The position numbers were made by a program, and so were the translations under genes. Positions 22,527-32,302 of a DNA stretch of 64,000 bases are shown here, one piece after another. The DNA lies in the NCBI GenBank assembly GCA_009746045.1, contig RPFO01000502.1, forward strand, positions 124,001 through 188,000. The letters run 5' to 3'. Within the stretch, counting starts at the first letter, position 1; every line of letters begins with the position of its first letter. The DNA comes from Mesostigma viride (Eukaryota > Streptophyta > Mesostigmatophyceae > Mesostigmatales > Mesostigmataceae). Under the pieces are notes generated by a model. It did no database searches and had not been told where the DNA came from. It was given only the letters and a program-made list of their open reading frames with translations.

Positions 22527-23862
22527 ATTGCCTCCCTGCCTGCACGGATGGGTGGCTGCGGTCTGACTCGTGCCGCCCGGCTGGCCCCAGCAGCCTTTTT
22601 GGGCTCCGTCGCTCAGTCGTGGGCGGAAAGCTGCCGGCTCCTGCCCCTTTTGGCAACGGCAGCGCCTGACCTCCTGGACCCCAGCAGCCCTTTGCCCTTC
22701 GTCACCGCCATCCAGGAGGCCTATGCTGAGATCCAGCAGGCCTGTTCTCCCGTCCGTGCCGCTCAGGCGGTACAGCGCCACCTCCCTCGCGGCACTCCCT
22801 CGGTCGCCTCCGTTCAATCTCCCGCCGCATTCCCTGCTCGCGTCATCGATAAACACCAGAAAACCTACGCGGGTATTCTGCACACGGCTGATTGGATTGC
22901 TCTTTTCGCGGACCTCAACGCCCAGGGACGTGCGTGGCTGTTCTCGCTTTCCTTGCGGAGTGTGGGCTCGGCGTACCTTCGTGCTCTTCCCATGGCCCCC
23001 CCATTCGCCTTGGCTCCCAGCCACTACTCGGTGGCGCTCCGGCACCAGCTATTTGCCCCGCAGCCTCTTGTTCCGGCCGGGCGGCCTTGTGGTAGCTGTG
23101 GGCAGCCGCTGGATCCCACGGGGACTCACTACCTTGCCTGCATGGGGGGCCAACAGAATCAGAATTGGTATTTGTATTTGCACACTGTCCTCCTGACGGT
23201 GGTGCTCGCCATGATTCGGTCGGTTTTCCCCCACGCGAACATCCGGTCCGAGGATGCGGATGGCGCTGCCTTCTATTCCCCCAACCACCGGCCTGACATC
23301 GTGGTGCTGGACTTTGAGGGGGGTGGCCGGCATCTGCTTATTGACGTTTCGGTGGCGCGGCCCTTGGCTCTTAGCCACGTGGCTGGGGCCTCCCTCACGG
23401 CAGGTTACACGGCGGACCGGGCGGAGCGGGCCAAGCTCCTGGCCTACGGCGACGTCGGGCACCATCGTGTGGTGCCCTTTGTCCTGGAGGAGTTTGGGGC
23501 CATGGGGCCCCTGACCTCCGCCTTCTTCAAGGAGTGTTGCCGGCTCCGGGAGGACCGGCTGGACCTGGAGGGCCAGCGGGCCCCATGGTCGGCGCGGACC
23601 TGGACGTCATATTGGCGTCAGCGCTTGTCGGTGGCGCTGACTCGGGCCATGGCGGACATCATGCTCCGCCGTACGCGGGCTGATTTTGCGGTGCAGCAGG
23701 GCTATTAGGTTCCTCCCGTTAGGCGTTTCCATTGGTCTTATCGTACTTCGTAGTATAGAGCTTTGACATGGCTCTGTATATAGGTTTATAGCTGGGCGTT
23801 TGCTTTGGTTTGAGTGATTTCACTCTGCTGTAAGTAATTATATTTTTAATATATATTTTCTG
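22527..23862 (+). mobile_element. 5'-truncated LINE, copy 2, head to tail with copy 1
   Basis: It starts at the point equivalent to 21192 of copy 1 and ends with the same AATATATATTTTCTG tail. It is almost identical to copy 1 apart from a handful of substitutions, one extra G and a 7-bp insertion near 23747. Only 7 bp of TATA sequence separates the two copies. The near identity means both are recent, or that one arose by duplication of the other. Confidence 0.85.
22548..23708 (+). CDS. C-terminal 386 residues of LINE ORF2
   Basis: This single open frame runs from MGGCGLTRAARLAPAAFLGS to the stop after AVQQGY. It contains the zinc-knuckle-like CGSCGQPLDPTGTHYLACMG, then RPDIVVLDF and RHLLIDVSVARPL. 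That PD-(D/E)xK-like arrangement is typical of the C-terminus of non-LTR elements with a restriction-like endonuclease. The conserved tail includes HHRVVPFVLEEFGAMGPLT. The reverse-transcriptase catalytic domain is absent, so the copy cannot move alone. The intact frame suggests a recent insertion. Confidence 0.8.
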   Translation: MGGCGLTRAARLAPAAFLGSVAQSWAESCRLLPLLATAAPDLLDPSSPLPFVTAIQEAYAEIQQACSPVRAAQAVQRHLPRGTPSVASVQSPAAFPARVIDKHQKTYAGILHTADWIALFADLNAQGRAWLFSLSLRSVGSAYLRALPMAPPFALAPSHYSVALRHQLFAPQPLVPAGRPCGSCGQPLDPTGTHYLACMGGQQNQNWYLYLHTVLLTVVLAMIRSVFPHANIRSEDADGAAFYSPNHRPDIVVLDFEGGGRHLLIDVSVARPLALSHVAGASLTAGYTADRAERAKLLAYGDVGHHRVVPFVLEEFGAMGPLTSAFFKECCRLREDRLDLEGQRAPWSARTWTSYWRQRLSVALTRAMADIMLRRTRADFAVQQGY

Positions 23863-23948
23863 ATAAACAATTTTATCAATGCTACTGTGTTATTTTTGTT
23901 ATTCTCGCCATGCAGGTATCTGAGTGTTCTGGGAGAACTAATAAGAGA

Positions 23949-26900
23949 ATGAGCCGCGAAGGTGAGGAAAACCTGAAATCTTTTCGTCCTTATTGGGGTC
24001 TCTCTGCAGCTAGACCATTTATGACCACAAGCAATTCATGGGTCTCGCTGCAGCTAGACCCTCTTTATGGTTGCTATAAAATTAATGAATCAGAAGTCTG
24101 TGATTTAACAATCGCACGCCGCAATGAAGGGTCTAGCTGCAGCGAGACCCCAATCTTGGTCGGGGTATGCTAAGTTCACCACATCAGGTAATCTTTTCGT
24201 CTAACGGAAAAAGCCCCTCTAAGGGTCTAGCTGCAGCTAGACCCCAATCGTGGTAAAAAATGATACACTTTCAAACTTTGTCTGTAATTGTCGCTTTTCC
24301 CAACGATACTCGATTTGCATGGATTTCGTTGTGCCGGTCGTCATGGCATGCAGCACGCGAACGGGTGGGAGTTTTCGCCCTTGCGTCCGGTCGTCCAGGA
24401 TTCAGTGCAATTAAGTTGAACACCGGGACGAAGCAGTCAACTGGCGCAAAAAGGGTTTTCGGAGATGAGAACCAGAATCCAGCGCAGCCTGAAGCCAAGG
24501 AAGTCAAGCGGCCGGGAGAATACTCGAAATCAAAGAGGGTTATTGGGGAATATTTCGCTGACCAGGCGTTTGAAGCGGCTCAGGCGATGACAAAACCCGA
24601 GGGGCGGGGGCCGGCTTTCGACCAGATGATTGCTGGCTTTAACTCTAGGGCCGCTGAACTAGGTCACGGGAAGTATCATGAGGAGGCGAAAAAGCTTTAC
24701 AATCAGGAGCGGATGGCAGAACTGAACAGGTTCTGGGTGGCTCGGATTAACGGCTTTTTTGATGGTCTGACCAAAAGCGACGCAGACAGAGACGTCAGGA
24801 TGGTGCTGATGTCCACGCTTTACTGTGGTGACGACTTGGAGAAGGAGTTTTCGGCCGCGGAGTTGGAGAACCTGACGGGGATGGACGCCAAGAAGATTCG
24901 CGGAATTCGCGCGATACGAAGGCAGCAGAAGTTGGACTACCTCAGACACGCGCAGGCTCGCAAGGGGCGCCCTTTGCCGCAATTCGTGATTGACGCGATA
25001 GTGGACGCGTGGATGCACGATGATGAGTCGCGCGCCTCCTCCCAGATGAAGGATGTCAAGCGCACTTACAGCAGGGAGGGTCATGGCAATCGCGGGGTGC
25101 TCGTCGCCGTTGAGGGAGCGCGCTATTACATGACCTCCAAGGAGGACATGTACAATCACTTTCTCGAAAAGCATGCGTACTGGAACAAAAGGAGTAACCA
25201 GTATGATAAGGACGTGGGCATTCACGTGGGCTACACGACCTTCTGCAAATACGCGCCCGATTGCATCAAGGGCAAGTGGAAGGAGAGGAACCTGTGCGCG
25301 TGTGAGAAGCACGTCACCATGCAGTCGGCCATGGGGGCGTGGACCAAGCACTGCAATGCGAACCACGGCAAGAACTGCAAGTGTGGCGCGGAGTGTGCGG
25401 GATGCTCCAAGTACAGACAGCCGGACGGTACTTGCGGAATGTGGAAAGCCATTCACTCGACGGACTGGATCAAGCACTTTCACTGCCCGGTGTCCGCCGA
25501 GACTGACGGCAGGGATAACGGGCTGCGTGAAGGGGGCGGAATGGGCGGGGGGATGGAAGAGGGGGAGGGGGAAGATGAATGGCGGGGACGGGACCTGGAA
25601 GACCTCGACATTTCTGAGAGGCTGGTGGAGGACGAAGATGGGGTGCCGAGGACGGAGAGGGTTCACCGCATACTGAAGATGGCGTGTGTGGAGGGGTTCT
25701 GTCCTGAGGAATCATGCGGCATCCATAATAACTGGGTGCAGTGTGATCGGGACAAGAATTCCACGGAGATTCTGAATTGGTTCAAGTTCGAGATGGTGGA
25801 GCAGACTGTGACCCGAGGGTGAGGGTGAGTAGGTTTCGATTTTATTTCTCCGTTAAATGTTGTTGACTTTTTTTTTTGTGACCTATAGCTGCAGCGAGAC
25901 CCTTTGTGAGTTGCAGTTATCTGATCGAAATGCGATTTTATTGCAAATCGAAACTGTCTGCGGACCTTTGCGAAACAGGGCGAGACCGATGGCAGGGCGG
26001 CGAAGAAGGTGAAGCGGCCCGAGCAAGTCCAAATGAGGTCCACCCCAGCTGAGCTGCGGGACGAGATTCTTAAGAGTGGGACAAGTTCACCGTGCACTGC
26101 TTTACGGCCTGGTCGCAGGCGGATACAATCAAGGATCGGGAGAAGAATCTGAGAGAGGGGGACGTGCTCGTGCACGGCGACTGGGCCGAGAACTACGAGA
26201 ACAGCAGCTACGTCCAACTGCAGTCGCAGTACTTCCACAAGCGCAGCCACATCCTGATGCCCATGATCGTGCGTTATCGGCTCAACGGCGAGCTGGAAAA
26301 GCGCGTCTTCTTTTTCCTGGGGGATTCCAGTATCAAGCGGGGCGAGCGCGCACTCGTATACGCTCTTCGCAAGATTCTGGAAACCCTGCGGGTAGAAGTA
26401 GGGGTAGAGGTGCGAAACCTGTACATGTGCTCGGACAACTGCGCGGTGCAGTTTAAGTCCAGGTACGTGATTAACCAGATTAACGGTCTGCTCATGGGGG
26501 ATCCCGACCTGCAGGCCTTTGAGTTCCACTACATGGGGGAGCAGCATGGGAAGGGGGAGGTGGATGGTCAAGGAGCGAAGTGCAAGTGCGTCTTGAGGGA
26601 AATGCAGAGGATTCCCGAAAACCAGCACATACTTGAGACCCACCAGCTAGTCGCCTACTTGAACCAGAACTGGCAGGGCGGCAAGACATCGAGCAGGGAG
26701 TCGGCCCGCGCGCGGGCCGAGAACGTCACTCGCCACTTCTTCCTTTTACCCCCGGTACGGAATTTTGTGTTATTTCAGGTTTTAAGACGTCAACTGCCGC
26801 TGTTCTATAAAAATTCAAACCCAATAAAGGTATCTCTGCAGAGAGACCCTATATACTGTCCATGGGTTGCTTTTCTTTTAGGTATGAAATTTCGCTTGTT

Positions 26901-27986
26901 CTTTCGGTATGAAGGGGTCTCTCTGCAGCTATACCCTGTGTCGAATTTCGATCACTTGATATCTTGTCGTACGTTGTTATTATGATTCGAATGGGGTCTC
27001 TCTGCAGCTATACCCTGTGTCGAATTTTGATCACTTGATATCTTGTCGTACGTTGTTATTATGATTCGAATGGGGTCTCTCTGCAGCTATACCCTGTGTC
27101 GAATTTTGATGACTGTATGTCTTGTCGTTAATTTTTTTTTTGTAAGGGGTCTCTCTGCAGCTATACCCTGTTTTATTGGTTTTTGGTCAATTTCGCTAAT
27201 TTGAACGGTATTCTTTTTGTCCTAACTATTTGATGACAGGACGTCGAGTCCGGCCGACGCGCGGAGGTTGAGGAGGTGCCTGGCATCAAGAAGGCGCATT
27301 GGTGGCGACTGGACAAGTCCGACCCTGGCCTTTTGATGATTAGGCGCTATTCCTGCTACTGTCCGCCCTGTTTGGCTGGGCGGTTTGAGGGATGTCTAAG
27401 CGAGTGGTCGTTTATCATCGAGTTCAATGATGCAGGAAGCTCGATGAAAACTGTCCGTTTGCTGCCACCGAGCCAGCCCAACCCTCCGGTTCGCATGGTG
27501 ACGCGGGGGGAGCAGCTGAAGGACAAGCGGGAGGCGATGGGCCGGCAGATGAGACTCCACGACTATGTGGCAGTTCCATCGGACAAGGACACGGATCACG
27601 ATCCCATCCACCCGTTCTGGTTGGCTGAGGTTGTAAGCGAAGCCGGGCCGATCGTGTTAGACGAGAACTTCGAGAGGTGGGTCGAGGGCCGGAACGGACG
27701 GGAGAAGGAGCTGTTCCTCGCCGGGAACGGCATTCTTCCCGTTCGGATTTGGAAGCGGGATAAGCATGACCCCCTGCATTTCACGCTCAACGTTGAGGAT
27801 TGGCCACCGTCACGCCAGCCCGAGCTTGTGAATTGCTATCTCTGCGTCGCTCCGGCTCTCCGGCTAGAAGCACGCGTGCGCAGCGACGGAATGTGTGCCG
27901 ACATCAGGATGAGCAAGGAGCTCGACAAGTGGCTTACTGCGCTGGTGATCAAGGATGAAGCCCCGGAGGGGCCGGCACCGACTTAA
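23949..27986 (+). CDS. DDE-type transposase-like protein, four exons
   Basis: The proposed exons are 23949-23961 (MSRE), 24354 to about 25822, 25979-26754 and 27240-27986. The second exon has a helical region and a Cys-rich domain (KERNLCACEKH, CKCGAECAGCSKYRQPDGTC). The third has a likely RNase-H-fold triad: Asp in LVHGDWAENYENSSY, Asp in MCSDNCAVQFKSRY, and Asp in HYMGEQHGKGEVDGQG. This matches a little-named family of eukaryotic DDE proteins with HGKG-x2-DG motifs. The fourth exon has YSCYCPPCL and LHDYVAVPSDKD. Exons 3 and 4 join in phase 0. The exon 2-3 junction is uncertain, and one single-base frame break lies near 26070. The introns hold palindromes at 23995-24245, 25882-25904 and 26828-27169. 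Confidence 0.7.
23995..24245. repeat. Four intronic palindromes in the first intron
   Basis: Copies lie at 23995-24017, 24040-24062, 24129-24152 and 24222-24245, all centred on CTGCAG with GGGTCT-type outer arms. They fall in the predicted first intron (23962-24353), bounded by donor G|GTGAGG and acceptor ATGCAG. Confidence 0.75.
26828..27169. repeat. Five palindromes in the third intron, partly tandem
   Basis: Copies lie at 26828-26850, 26914-26937, 26993-27016, 27072-27094 and 27146-27169. The last four share GGGGTCTCTCTGCAGC arms and sit in a degenerate 74-80-bp tandem unit containing TCACTTGATATCTTGTCG. The intron (26755-27239) has donor CCG|GTACGG and acceptor GATGACAG. One further degenerate copy lies just after the stop codon at 27997-28018. 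Confidence 0.8.
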
Positions 27987-28269
27987 ACAAGAAATTGGGG
28001 TCTCGCTGCGGGTAGACGACGCCCTAGTTTCGGCTCGTATTATATCTTTAGAGTGGGGCTTCAGTAGGGTGTAAAAAGGTGGCCGCATATATTGTATATA
28101 TTTTTCGAGATCTTTCTGTGGTCAAGTTTAAGGGTAGTTGATAATTTTTTGCGGCCTTCAATTAACAGTTATTTTTTACTGCAACATAATTTTATGCTGT
28201 ATATTTAAATAATGATAAGGATTTCGATATTTTTTTGCACAATCTATTCGACATTTGTTTCTGCATGTC

Positions 28270-28493
28270 GAGAATTTATTGCTCCACCCCCACAAAAAAA
28301 ATCGTTCCGGAACTGTTCGAAGCGAATAGCACTGACAGGATTCGAACCCGGGTCCACCTTAATGTTCGGAGTGAGGTAGGCCAGCCATCATGTTCCGCAC
28401 TCAAATCTGGCTCGGGTCCGATCCCTTCCATTGCTCTTCGCTTCGAACAGCTCCGGAACAAGTTAGGTGTGGGGTTGGAGCAATAAATACTTA
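28270..28493. repeat. Fold-back element with about 95-bp imperfect arms
   Basis: The left arm begins TTATTGCTCCACCCCCAC and continues through GTTCCGGAACTGTTCGAAGC to CGAACCCGGGTCC. The right arm is its diverged reverse complement, ending GGGGTTGGAGCAATAAATA. The arms are about 95 bp with a short central loop, as in fold-back or MITE-like insertions. A tRNA-like GGTTCGAATCC occurs in the left arm on the minus strand, but the fold is a hairpin rather than a cloverleaf. Confidence 0.6.
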
Positions 28494-28808
28494 TTTGCCG
28501 GGCGCAGTTGTCATTCCGCCTAGTACAATTGCGTCACTAGTACAATTTTTGTCTGGGTACGGTACGAACCAATAACGCAATATTTAGTATCTAATCGCCG
28601 CTGCTCTTGCTGAATTTTATCCGGAAGCTGAAAAAGGTGTCCGGTGAAGCGAATACTAGTGACTGGTGGTCGTGCCCTTCCATTACTCCTTATCGACAAA
28701 TTTTGGGTTCTACCTGCAGTTATAACCCTTGCGCGTCTGGCTGTCGGGGTCACCAATTTCCTGTCGATTGCAAGCAGCCAACCTTGCCGAAATTTAACAC
28801 TGTCACAA

Positions 28809-29246
28809 ATGGAGCAGAGCAATATTTTCGGTTCTCAGCATACCTATGTGATGGTCGACAAAAATGAGCACGCTGCAAACATCAGAATTGATGTAGAGTT
28901 GCTCGGACCTTCTGCACAGTGGGGTGCAGGTGTCATTGCGTTCGGCAATGGCATGATCGATCTGGTGCCACCCGATTCAGATTTGAACCCTGCTTACCAA
29001 TGCGTGCCTGACAATCAGGCGAGAGTGGTGGTGGAGAGCACGGAAATTCCGGGCTCTCCCAATGTATCAATGATGCGCCTGAGGGCCGAGGCCCAGCAGG
29101 AGTTCCTGGCTGCTGCGGAGAACGGCGGGGCCAAGTGGAACACCAAAATGTATACAGGCGAGCCTCCCAACTACAGGGGAGACCAGTACCAGGGAGTGTA
29201 CTCCTTCGGCGATTTTGACATCGACGGATGGGGCACCTTTTTCTAG
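28809..29246 (+). CDS. Small ORF of unknown function (145 residues)
   Basis: I chose ATG at 28809 (MEQSNIFGSQHTYVMVDKNE) because the in-frame sequence upstream runs through a degraded palindrome-like repeat (about 28702-28729) that is probably 5' non-coding. The product is acidic and appears to be a single small globular domain, with stretches such as VELLGPSAQWGAGVIAFGNG and YQGVYSFGDFDIDGWGTFF. No signal peptide, membrane segment or known motif was seen. It lies 0.8 kb downstream of the DDE-type gene on the same strand, so it may be a second gene of the same unit, but this is inference. Confidence 0.5.
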   Translation: MEQSNIFGSQHTYVMVDKNEHAANIRIDVELLGPSAQWGAGVIAFGNGMIDLVPPDSDLNPAYQCVPDNQARVVVESTEIPGSPNVSMMRLRAEAQQEFLAAAENGGAKWNTKMYTGEPPNYRGDQYQGVYSFGDFDIDGWGTFF

Positions 29247-29641
29247 GCGCAATGCCTAAGTTGTCAAATACTCCGACAATGTCAAAATTGAGAATGATAA
29301 AATTACGGACATGTGCACATATATGTACTGATTCAATAAAAAATTTCGGCAATTTTGTTCCCGGCATTGATAATCAAAAGCTGCTAGCAAGCCAAGGACT
29401 TCAAAAGTGGCAATAGATCGATGTAGGTCGTCGATAAACTTGTCTAGTCGTCATATTTCGGTCGCAAAATTCGTGCGTGGCCTGCAGGCATCGGACAAAG
29501 TGCACGCAACAGCAGGAGTCGGTTGAGTTCGAAGCACGGCAGACAAAAATTTCGGCGCAAAGTCCGTCGGGCGAAAAATTCGCTCGGCTGCCAAATTTTC
29601 GGCAAGAATTTCGGCGCAATGTCCGGTTTTCGGACGATTGA

Positions 29642-31606
29642 AATCGGGGTTCTTTGAACGGAGTTTCTTCTATACGTGAATGCGGGAACAAGAGGCCGCT
29701 GGATGAGCGGCTTATAGGTCGCAGTGTTTACTCGTAGCTGTTTGGCTAGAGCTTTTGTGATTAGTAGATGCAATATAGTGCATGGTTGAAAAATGAATTA
29801 AATAAAATGTGCGTTCCGCGCTTGGGTTGATTATACCCGGGCGGAACGGGGCGTGAGGTGCAGTGCCCCTGAAAAGAACAACCTACGCATTATTTAATAC
29901 TAGCCGTGCAGATTCGGGATATTCTACCCCCGGTCTGTACGGTTAGCGTCTTACTAGCATCCACTAAACATAAGGGTTTAATGACGTCAGTTAGCTAGGG
30001 ATAAGGGAGGTTTTGCGACTAAAAGCCGCTCTGGCTGGTTTTGTCGGCCTCTTTCTTTGCTCGTTGTCGTTGCGGCGGCAGCCGCAGCTATGGGTGCTGC
30101 GGAGCAAAATCCCAAAAGCACTGGTTGCACTGGCCACTTGGCCAGTGGTGAGACTTCCAGTTGTTAACCGGCCAGGCGTAGTTCCTCGCCCGGTTAACTA
30201 AAAGAAAAGAAAAAGATTACCTCCGGTCCGCACCTTTTCCCCAGCTTGGGGTCTTTGGTGGGCCGGATGCCGTGACAGGTGCTCAACTGTCGCTTGGTCG
30301 GCCCAGTGCGCGAGCTGGTGCTCCGTACCTGGGGATGCTTGCACCCCGGGTTGGAGCCGGATGGCTGGCACTGGCGACCCGTGTCTCGGTCCGCGGCCTG
30401 CGGCTTTTTCTTCGGAAATTGCTGCTGGCCAGCAAACTTTGCAATTGCCTTCCGCCGAGGGGGGGTGGTTGGGGCTGGGGACGGCGATGGGAAAAGCGTC
30501 TAAGCTAGAAATTTTTTCCCCACGCATAGAAACCTCGGGGGGAATGCGGTCTTGGCTGAACGGACTCTCGTTCAGCCAGGTGCCTGGGGCTGTGGCCTCG
30601 GGCATCCGGGCTGGCGGGGCCTGGGCTAGGTCCACGTTTTTTCTCGAAGCACCCCGGGTCTATGGGGAGACGGCCATAGCGGTACCGACTCGGGGCCCCG
30701 AGAGGGGTCATGATAGGCTGGCCGTGCGCAATCGCAGTGCAAATGCGCTGGGCCTTTTTGGGCCTGGCCATGCATCCACAGCCGCCGGGCACACGCCTCC
30801 CGATGTGGGGGGGCTCCCGTTTTGCGGCAGGGCGGTCACTTGTGACAACAAGCAAGGTGGAGTGCGGCTTAAAGGGAAAGCCAGGGCGGGGGTGATTGGG
30901 CAACGTACTTCATGAAGGGCCTTGAACGGCGTGCCTCCGGGCATGTCAATTAGTGTCACATGTATGCTTCCACTTATTGTTTTAATGAAGATGCTGGTTT
31001 TTGTGGGAGCTACGTGGGACATGAATCGGGGTTCTTTGAACGGAGTTTCTTCTATACGTGAATGCGGGAACAAGAGGCCGCTGGATGAGCGGCTTATAGG
31101 TCGCAGTGTTTACTCGTAGCTGTTTGGCTAGAGCTTTTGTGATTAGTAGATGCAATATAGTGCATGGTTGAAAAATGAATTAAATAAAATGTGCGTTCCG
31201 CGCTTGGGTTGATTATACCCGGGCGGAACGGGGCGTGAGGTGCAGTGCCCCTGAAAAGAACAACCTACGCATTATTTAATACTAGCCGTGCAGATTCGGG
31301 ATATTCTACCCCCGGTCTGTACGGTTAGCGTCTTACTAGCATCCACTAAACATAAGGGTTTAATGACGTCAGTTAGCTAGGGATAAGGGAGGTTTTGCGA
31401 CTAAAAGCCGCTCTGGCTGGTTTTGTCGGCCTCTTTCTTTGCTCCCCACCCACCCACCCTTGTCTTGGTTGCCTCTAGGGCAACGTACTTCATGAAGGGC
31501 CTTGAACGGCGTGCCTCCGGGCATGTCAATTAGTGTCACATGTATGCTTCCACTTATTGTTTTAATGAAGATGCTGGTTTTTGTGGGAGCTACGTGGGAC
31601 ATGAAT
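29642..31606. mobile_element. PAT/TOC1-like element with split direct repeats (copy B)
   Basis: It has the same design as copy A in a diverged sequence. A1 is 29642-30062, the interior is 30063-30897, and B1 is 30898-31026. A2 is 31024-31444, followed by a short CCCACCCACCCACCC-rich spacer and B2 at 31478-31606. A repeats are 421 bp and B repeats 129 bp, and each pair looks identical. The interior is under 0.9 kb and lacks a reverse transcriptase or tyrosine recombinase, so the element is non-autonomous. Interiors of A and B share GTACCTGGGGATGCTTGC and the C-rich spacer, showing common descent. The copy looks structurally whole. Confidence 0.85.
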
Positions 31607-31619
31607 TAGCGTTTTTTTC

Positions 31620-32302
31620 TTGCAAAAATCTACCCCATTCCGCGTGGGACCACCCCGCCGGCCGCCGAGCCGGTTGAGGTGGTACCACATGTCCTTGCCC
31701 TGGTTGCGAGCTTGGCAGGGCTTGGCATCAGTCCGCGATGCACTGGGCCGCCTGTGCGTCCTGAGCGTGTGCGTAGGCCTCCACAAGGGCGGCCTTGAGC
31801 ACCGGTTTCAGCAGCGGGTCCCGGTTACGCTTGAGGCGGTGCCGGGCGGCCAAGACCTTGGGGTCCTGGCGGTAGAGCGGGCCGGGGCGTCGGCGGGGCA
31901 TGACCGGCAGATGCGGGGCCGCCAGCAACGGCGGGGCGCGGGCCGCAAAGCCCGCAAAAGTGGCAGCATTGGGAGCACCCTGGGCCAGCGCGTCGACGTC
32001 CGCCTGGACGTCCAGGGCCGCCAGGTACTCCCGTCGGCACCTGTTCCGCTCGTGCTCGGCGTCCGTCCAGTCCTCGGGATCCCCACGGACCGGGCGGAGC
32101 GCAGACCTGTCAGGACAGGCCACTTGGGCGCGGCTCTCGGGGACATGGAACCTAAGCCGAATGGTCGCGCGCACCAGGCCGGTGGTCAGAGCACCGCAGT
32201 GACCGTGGGTGGGTCCATGTGCGAGTTCACACTCGGGTATCCAGAACCGAAGTGTACCTGGGCTGCCGTACCACCACGTAGTTCAGACAGGCCTGACGGT
32301 CG
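31620..32302 (-). pseudogene. LINE ORF2 linker region between endonuclease and RT
   Basis: The minus-strand frame contains DPEDWTDAEHERNRCRREYL and QGKDMWYHLNRLGG, a Trp- and Arg-rich arrangement common between the endonuclease and reverse-transcriptase domains of L1-like ORF2 proteins. It is in the same order and strand as the endonuclease pieces upstream. It is cut by the PAT-like element boundary before any reverse-transcriptase motif. Confidence 0.55.

Noticed and set aside
24659-25666. Minus-strand 335-codon ORF over the DDE-type gene
   Set aside because: It is antisense to the Cys-rich exon and has no motif or splice support of its own.
28325-28400. Possible tRNA gene on the minus strand (GGTTCGAATCC T-loop)
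   Set aside because: The T-stem and acceptor stem do not pair well, and the sequence is one arm of a longer hairpin (28270-28493).
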